This document shows positions 7,309 through 10,482 of a stretch of DNA of 10,482 nt, in pieces. This DNA comes from Verrucomicrobia subdivision 6 bacterium (GTDB lineage Bacteria > Verrucomicrobiota > Verrucomicrobiia > Methylacidiphilales > Verrucolacustridaceae): positions 1-10,482 of the forward strand of contig CAMBGW010000026.1 in assembly GCA_945866245.1 (NCBI GenBank). The letters are read 5' to 3'. Position numbers and translations under genes: made by a program. A model generated the notes under the pieces. That model was given only the letters and a program-made list of their open reading frames with translations. It was not told the DNA's origin and did no database searches. Positions within the stretch are counted from its first letter, which is position 1. Each line of letters begins with the position of its first letter.

Positions 7309-7494
7309 TCAGTTGCGAGGGTCGGTTGTTTTTCTTCCCCCGGTAATTCGGAGGAGTTCCCAGCACCGAAGCAACCATCGGCTATCTTTTTGCCGACGGC
7401 GGGTTGCGGTATCTCGGAAAAGGCGCGGGGTATGTGGGACCATCACCCCGTGAGAACGATGGCAAGGAACCATAGTGATGAAATCGATCGTCAC
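7309..7494 (-). CDS. Possible small basic protein (61 aa) overlapping the mraZ stop
   Basis: The product is not recognised. The GTG at 7494 overlaps the mraZ stop as GTGA and has GGAGG seven bases upstream, the same junction style as the other genes of the cluster. The 61-codon frame begins MTIDFITMVPCHRSHG and ends GGRKTTDPRN, with a TGA at 7309. It is rich in Arg, His and Thr, contains a tryptophan-leucine stretch near 40-50 (RWLLRCWELL), and has no evident membrane anchor or known motif. It lies in a different frame from the 59-codon ORF downstream, separated by 65 bases. Against it: the SD also falls in codons of the conserved-position MraZ tail, so the signal may be accidental, and the interval has unusual composition. 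It may instead be part of a structured leader region. Confidence 0.35.
   Translation of the reverse strand: MTIDFITMVPCHRSHGVMVPHTPRLFRDTATRRRQKDSRWLLRCWELLRITGGRKTTDPRN
7441..7480. repeat. Nested inverted repeat in the mraZ-rsmH interval
   Basis: CATCAC at 7441-7446 is the reverse complement of GTGATG at 7475-7480. Inside them ATGG at 7459-7462 pairs with CCAT at 7470-7473. A third short pair, CCGA with TCGG, occurs at 7366-7381. These could form hairpins in RNA from either strand. There is no T-run typical of an intrinsic terminator. The stems are short, so confidence is low. Confidence 0.3.
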
Positions 7495-7931
7495 AGCCCC
7501 ACCTCCAGAGCCACTTCTTCAAAAGTCGTTGCCGGCGGGGCGATCTTCTGCCACCGCTTCGGATCCCATACTTCAAAATGATCCAGCCGCCCCACTAAAA
7601 CCGCCTGCCGAGCTAAGCCAGCGTGTTGCCGAAATTTTTCACGAAGCATGATTCGCCCTTGCTGATCCGGCTCCGCCGCCTGAATCACACTGGCTAATTT
7701 CTCTAAGCTTTTCCGCCGTGCATCCGCTGAGGTCGCCCCCATGGTCGACAACTTTTCCATCTCTCTGCCCAGAAAACTTGCGGGGTAAATCCGTAAACAT
7801 CCGTTCGAAGAAGGCATGACCAAAAACCTTTTTTCAAAAGCTTCCCCTCTCCACTCCACGGGAACGGAGAGTCTTCCCTTGTCGTCCAAGGAAAACTCAA
7901 ACCGATCCGTATAGGCCTCTCTTGTCATCAT
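7491..7931 (-). CDS. mraZ: Transcriptional regulator MraZ
   Basis: MraZ is a DNA-binding protein built from two tandem SpoVT-AbrB-like halves. It forms a ring and represses its own dcw operon in studied species. The 146 residues show both DxxxR signatures, DDKGRLSVP at 16-24 and DQQGRIML at 89-96, each heading a half, and the FEVWDPKRW ending typical of the second half. The start is ATG at 7931, directly followed by a second ATG at 7926-7928. A GGTGA about ten bases upstream is the only SD candidate. It is the first gene of the cluster, as usual. A promoter and a ladder of TGGGT-like boxes lie just upstream, so autoregulation is expected. Confidence 0.97.
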   Translation of the reverse strand: MMTREAYTDRFEFSLDDKGRLSVPVEWRGEAFEKRFLVMPSSNGCLRIYPASFLGREMEKLSTMGATSADARRKSLEKLASVIQAAEPDQQGRIMLREKFRQHAGLARQAVLVGRLDHFEVWDPKRWQKIAPPATTFEEVALEVGL

Positions 7932-7960
7932 ATGTATTTGTTCACCACGTATAAACAGAT

Positions 7961-8000
7961 TTCACCTCAATTACCCATTTTTACCCACTCTGTACCACAA
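7961..8000 (-). promoter_or_regulatory. MraZ operator: four 10-base-periodic TGGGT-like boxes
   Basis: Read on the minus strand, four consecutive 10-mers are ttgTGGTACA-like (7991-8000), gagTGGGTAA (7981-7990), aaaTGGGTAA (7971-7980) and ttgAGGTGAA (7961-7970). The two central units contain identical TGGGTAA. This matches the known MraZ target, direct TGGG-type repeats spaced one per helical turn and read by the ring-shaped oligomer. A fifth weaker unit, acgTGGTGAA (7941-7950), lies two periods further on and remains in phase. The boxes cover the -35/-10 spacer, the -10 and the presumed start of transcription, so binding should block RNA polymerase. Confidence 0.85.
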
Positions 8001-8006
8001 GGTCAA
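7978..8006 (-). promoter_or_regulatory. Sigma70-type promoter of the mraZ-led cluster
   Basis: On the minus strand, TTGACC (8001-8006) is followed after exactly 17 bases by TAAAAA (7978-7983). These are reasonable -35 and -10 elements with ideal spacing. Transcription would start near 7970, leaving a leader of about 40 bases before the mraZ ATG. Overlap with the TGGGT boxes supports the assignment. No other convincing promoter was seen inside the cluster. Confidence 0.65.
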
Positions 8007-8097
8007 ACCTTAATTTCGCCTATTTCACATCCCTATACCCTCCCCCTAAAGGTCCTGACTTGCTCTCCGCACCCCCTTTTCCCATTCTCCCATCTTC

Positions 8098-8742
8098 ATG
8101 TCGAACCCCCTCACCGTCCCCTCCGAAGAGCCCCGCGTCCTCCCTGCCCAACTTCCCGTCTGGCTCCACCCCCGTACTCTAGTTCCAGTTGCCCTCGCAC
8201 TGGTTGCAGGAATCGCCCTACTACTTTGGCAATACTCCAAATCGGAAAAAGCCCGTGCCGAGTCCGACCTCCTTCTCGAATCAAAACCCGGAGCCCAGAC
8301 ATGGGCCCAACTCATCCGCGACTACCCTGGCCAACCCGCCACCGCTCTCGCCATCCTCGAGTCCGCCGCCGATGCCTCCTCGAAAAAAGATTTCCGGCAA
8401 GCCTCCAGCCTCTACGAGAAGTTTACCCGCGATTTTCCCTCCCACCCCTTAGCCTCCGCCGCACGCTTCGCTCAAGCCAACCAACTCTCCGCCGCTGGCG
8501 ACCGAGCCGCCGCCCAAACCCTTTACCTCCGCATCATGACCACTCAACCTACCGACCCCTTCCGCTCAGGCTCCGCCGTCGGCCTCGCCCGAATTCAAAT
8601 TCAGGAAAATCGACCCGAGGCAGCCCGCCAAGCTCTCAATGAAATCATCGCCGCCAATACCGGCAGCGCCTTTGTTTCCGAAGCCCGCTCTCTCCTTGAG
8701 AGCCTTCCACCCCCTCCCCTCTCTCAAGCCCCCGCTAAATAA
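8098..8742 (+). CDS. Membrane-anchored TPR-like protein
   Basis: This 214-residue protein has a short proline-rich N-terminus, one hydrophobic segment near 26-45 (LVPVALALVAGIALLLW), and then helical pairs resembling tetratricopeptide repeats from about 64 to 205. Examples are SSLYEKFTRDFPSHPLASAARFAQANQL and AQTLYLRIMTTQPTDPFRSG. The tail is proline-rich. Layout resembles YfgM-type and other single-pass TPR proteins whose repeats face the periplasm, which suggests a scaffold or chaperone role. No specific partner can be named. It is transcribed divergently from mraZ across a 166-base spacer. No SD precedes the ATG at 8098, and no clear plus-strand promoter was found. Codons end very often in C, unlike the minus-strand genes. 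Its last 19 bases overlap the end of trxB. Confidence 0.8.
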   Translation: MSNPLTVPSEEPRVLPAQLPVWLHPRTLVPVALALVAGIALLLWQYSKSEKARAESDLLLESKPGAQTWAQLIRDYPGQPATALAILESAADASSKKDFRQASSLYEKFTRDFPSHPLASAARFAQANQLSAAGDRAAAQTLYLRIMTTQPTDPFRSGSAVGLARIQIQENRPEAARQALNEIIAANTGSAFVSEARSLLESLPPPPLSQAPAK

Positions 8743-9650
8743 CGCTCCGCATCAATCGCGGCCATACACCCCATGCCCGCAGCCGTAATCGCTTGCCGAT
8801 AGACCTTATCCGCACAATCTCCCGCCCCAAAAACTCCCTCTACATTCGTCCGACTTCCCGGCCCCAGCTGCAAGTAGCCCGCCTCATCCATCGTTAGCTT
8901 CTTCTGGAAAATCTGCGTGTTCGGCACATGCCCCACCGCAATAAATACCCCCGCACATCCGATAACCGAACTTTTACCAGAGGGCATATCCTTCACTCGC
9001 ACCCCAGTCACTTTCCCCTCCTTCGTTCCCTCCACGCTCTCTACCACCGCATTCCATACCGGCTGGATCTTCGCATTTCCCAACGCCCGCTCCGCCATGA
9101 TCTTCGACGCCCGTAACTCTCCCCGCCGATGTACCAGATAAACCTTCGAGGCAAACCGCGTCAAAAAAGTCGCCTCCTCACACGCGGAATCTCCTCCCCC
9201 CACCACCACCACCGGCTGATCCCGAAACATCGGCAACGCCCCATCACACGTCGCACAGTACGTCACCCCCTTCGTCTCCAGCTCCTTTTCCCCCGGCACA
9301 CCTAAATGCCGATGCCCCGCACCCGTCGATACAATCAGCGCCTTCGCCTCAATCGTCTTATTTCCCGCGCGGATCCGATGCACGGGCCGCCCCAAAATCA
9401 CTTCGTCTGCCACCACCCCAAACTCCACCTCCGCCCCAAACTTCTGTGCTTGCTCCATCATTTGCACCATCAAGGTCGTTCCATCCACCCCCTTGGGAAA
9501 CCCCGGGTAATTTTCCACAACCGAAGTCGTCGTCAGCAATCCCCCCGTTTGCGTCCCCGTGTAGACCAACGGCTTGAGGTTCGCCCGCGCCAAATAAAGC
9601 GCCGCCGTCCACCCCGCACAACCACTTCCTAAAATAACCACATCACGCAT
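8724..9650 (-). CDS. trxB: Thioredoxin-disulfide reductase TrxB
   Basis: TrxB is a cytoplasmic FAD enzyme that passes electrons from NADPH to thioredoxin. The 308-residue length is normal for the low-molecular-weight bacterial type. The FAD site is GSGCAG at 8-13, with Cys11 where most members have Pro. ENYPGFP follows at 46-52. The redox pair is CATC (Cys132, Cys135). The NADPH domain has GGGDSACEEA at 151-160 and HRR at 174-176, and the second FAD contact is GVFGAGDCAD at 272-281. The ATG at 9650 has only a distant G-rich SD (GGAGGGGG, more than ten bases away). It overlaps the TPR gene tail to tail and is divergent from the dUTPase gene. Confidence 0.95.
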   Translation of the reverse strand: MRDVVILGSGCAGWTAALYLARANLKPLVYTGTQTGGLLTTTSVVENYPGFPKGVDGTTLMVQMMEQAQKFGAEVEFGVVADEVILGRPVHRIRAGNKTIEAKALIVSTGAGHRHLGVPGEKELETKGVTYCATCDGALPMFRDQPVVVVGGGDSACEEATFLTRFASKVYLVHRRGELRASKIMAERALGNAKIQPVWNAVVESVEGTKEGKVTGVRVKDMPSGKSSVIGCAGVFIAVGHVPNTQIFQKKLTMDEAGYLQLGPGSRTNVEGVFGAGDCADKVYRQAITAAGMGCMAAIDAERYLAGA

Positions 9651-9718
9651 CGTTCTTTGTTACCCCCTCCTCCACCCTCCGTCCAACTCGCTTCCCGATT
9701 TCTTCACATCCCCTCCCC

Positions 9719-9735
9719 TTTTTTTGTAAAAAAGT
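9719..9735. other. T-run/A-run inverted repeat in the trxB-dUTPase spacer
   Basis: A run of seven Ts, then G-T, then six As forms a near-palindrome in the 120-base divergent spacer (9651-9770). TTCACA lies about 16-17 bases upstream of TGTAAA or GTAAAA on the plus strand, a weak promoter candidate for the dUTPase gene. An AT-rich regulator site or simple melting element is equally possible. Nothing else is recognised in this spacer. Confidence 0.25.
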
Positions 9736-9770
9736 CTCCTTCTTCTAGCTCCACCCGCTACCCATACTCT

Positions 9771-10151
9771 ATGCCCACACCCGATAAACTCGACGAAATC
9801 TTCCGCATGCAAGACCTCCTCAATAAAAAGATCGGGGTGGACCTCGCCTCTCTCTCTCAAGACGACAAAACAAAATGGGCCCTCAACTACTCCCGCGCCA
9901 TGAGCCAAGAGCTGGCCGAACTCATCGATAGTTTCCCTTGGAAATGGTGGGCCAAATACCAGAAGATCGATGAGCAGAACGCCCGCGTCGAAGTCGTCGA
10001 CCTCTTCCACTTCCTCGTCTCCCTCGCCCAAACCCTCGGAATGTCCGCCGAAGATATCTACCAAGGCTACTTAAAAAAGAATGAGGTCAACCACGCCCGC
10101 CAAGCCTCTGGCTACGCCGTCAAAGACCACGCCGACTCCAAACACATCTAA
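9771..10151 (+). CDS. All-alpha (dimeric-type) dUTP diphosphatase
   Basis: This 126-residue protein matches the dimeric dUTPase family of the all-alpha NTP pyrophosphohydrolase superfamily, which hydrolyses dUTP to dUMP with magnesium and keeps uracil out of DNA. The metal-binding pattern is visible: E47-x-x-E50 in SQELAELIDSFPWKWWAK, with the family-typical WKWW, and E74-x-x-D77 in EVVDLFHFLVSLA. The C-terminal KKNEVNHARQASGY (102-115) also fits. I choose the ATG at 9771, because the longer open frame from a TTG at 9657 adds a low-complexity proline/serine leader unlike the family, and KLDEIFRMQDLLN is a typical start. No SD is seen. The family also includes related NTP hydrolases, so substrate preference is inferred. 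Confidence 0.85.
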   Translation: MPTPDKLDEIFRMQDLLNKKIGVDLASLSQDDKTKWALNYSRAMSQELAELIDSFPWKWWAKYQKIDEQNARVEVVDLFHFLVSLAQTLGMSAEDIYQGYLKKNEVNHARQASGYAVKDHADSKHI

Positions 10152-10158
10152 CTACCAA

Positions 10159-10202
10159 CCCTTCGTAGCTCCTCCGCGAAGCGGGCTCGGAGCGTAGTAG
10201 GG
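10159..10202. repeat. REP-like GC-rich palindrome
   Basis: The element sits in the 55-base gap between the dUTPase and PIN-toxin genes. GCTCC (10168-10172) pairs with GGAGC (10189-10193). A tight inner CCGC-GAA-GCGG hairpin lies between them, and the outer flanks CCCTTCGTA and TACGAAG-like sequence pair imperfectly. There is no T-tract, so it is not a classic intrinsic terminator, although it could still end convergent transcription. The TTCGTAGC...GGAGCGTAG form resembles dispersed intergenic repeats. Only one copy is present here, so repetition in the genome is inferred. Confidence 0.5.
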
Positions 10203-10206
10203 CCCG

Positions 10207-10482
10207 TTACTTCCACAACGTCCTAATCTCGTACCGGCGATCCGACCACGCCGGGTCACTAGTCACCGCGGTTAACTTCTCGCACCGACACTGCGCAATC
10301 ATCAACCGATCAAACGGATCCGGGTGTACCCGAGGCAACTGATAAACCTCCTCCGCGTGGCGCGGCTGAATCGGCAGAAGTCGGAACCCCGCGCCCTCCA
10401 AATCCTGACTCAACGTCTCCCCTAACCCCTCCGGCGCTGGCAAAGCACCCGAAGCCGCTTTGACCGAAATCTCCCACAAAGC
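10207..10482 (-). CDS. PIN-domain VapC-type toxin, N-terminus beyond the window
   Basis: About 91 C-terminal residues are visible, and the frame is open through the right edge. The visible part begins ALWEISVKAASG, then shows HPDPFDRLMIAQCRCEKLTAVTSD and the ending YEIRTLWK. This pattern is characteristic of PIN-domain ribonucleases of the VapC/PilT N-terminus group (COG3744-like), with acidic residues in WE, FDR and TSD. The first catalytic Asp, in the usual LLLDTHV start, lies off the window, roughly 38 residues away judging from usual family length. A TTG near 10479 is not a plausible start because conserved domain sequence precedes it. An antitoxin gene would be expected just upstream, outside the window, so pairing cannot be confirmed. 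Confidence 0.85.
   Translation of the reverse strand, partial: ALWEISVKAASGALPAPEGLGETLSQDLEGAGFRLLPIQPRHAEEVYQLPRVHPDPFDRLMIAQCRCEKLTAVTSDPAWSDRRYEIRTLWK

Noticed and set aside
6797..7453. A 218-codon plus-strand open frame antisense to rsmH and the mraZ-rsmH interval
   Set aside because: Its first part is a shadow of rsmH, it has no recognisable domain, and the RNA for this region is expected from the other strand. The signals in the interval favour minus-strand ORFs.
7061..7490. RNase P RNA, SRP RNA, tmRNA or a known riboswitch in the mraZ-rsmH interval
   Set aside because: I looked on both strands for the RNase P GAGGAAAGTCC core and its 3' ACAGAA motif and for the SRP GGAAGGAAGCAGCC loop, and found no match; nothing resembled tmRNA or a known riboswitch.
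9657..9770. 38-residue N-terminal extension of the dUTPase from a TTG at 9657
   Set aside because: Low-complexity Pro/Ser-rich sequence, no SD, and the family begins at about KLDEIF.
10159..10202. Intrinsic terminator for the dUTPase gene
   Set aside because: The hairpin is stable but no T-tract follows on either strand, so I list it as a palindromic repeat instead.
1..10482. CRISPR array, tRNA genes, insertion sequence ends
   Set aside because: No regularly spaced repeats, no tRNA cloverleaf with a TTCGA-type arm in a gap, and no transposase-like frame were seen.

Overview
The window holds the front part of a division and cell wall (dcw) cluster on the minus strand, flanked on the right by a few unlinked housekeeping and accessory genes. 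Transcription of the cluster runs from about position 7970 down to position 1: mraZ, two unrecognised small ORFs, rsmH (mraW), ftsL, ftsI, murE, murF, mraY and the first 32 codons of murD, which leaves the window. The set points to a Gram-negative-type bacterium with meso-diaminopimelate peptidoglycan, because MurE carries the DNPR signature. Moderate to high GC, cluster order, the all-alpha dUTPase and a GC-rich palindrome in an intergenic gap fit a member of the Verrucomicrobiota or wider PVC group. This is an inference from general resemblance, not a demonstrated assignment.

The cluster is tightly packed. The rsmH/ftsL, ftsL/ftsI, ftsI/murE and murE/murF junctions are all 4-base ATGA or TTGA stop-start overlaps with a strong Shine-Dalgarno (SD) sequence inside the upstream gene. 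The murF/mraY gap is 1 base and the mraY/murD gap 8 bases. The packing loosens only between mraZ and rsmH (7061-7490). There I find a 61-codon ORF that starts by a GTGA overlap with mraZ, and a 59-codon ORF with a perfect AGGAGG that ends three bases before the rsmH GTG, in the same frame as rsmH. The interval also loses the strong C-over-G bias that the plus strand shows in the neighbouring sequence.

The 166-base divergent spacer 7932-8097 carries a sigma70-type promoter pointing into mraZ. Overlapping it is a 10-base-periodic array of TGGGT-like units, the expected MraZ operator. The cluster therefore appears to be autoregulated.

Right of the promoter lie: a membrane-anchored TPR-like protein (plus, 8098-8742); thioredoxin reductase trxB (minus, 8724-9650), which overlaps it tail to tail by 19 bases; an all-alpha dimeric-type dUTPase (plus, 9771-10151); a REP-like palindrome (10159-10202); and a PIN-domain VapC-type toxin (minus) cut by the right edge.

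Functionally, the cluster makes the cytoplasmic UDP-MurNAc-pentapeptide (MurD, MurE, MurF), loads it onto the lipid carrier (MraY) and crosslinks it at the septum (FtsI with FtsL). RsmH modifies 16S rRNA and MraZ controls transcription. The plus strand is C-rich and G-poor almost throughout, whichever strand is coding, which suggests the minus strand is the leading strand. The two plus-strand genes have no recognisable SD, while most minus-strand genes have good ones.
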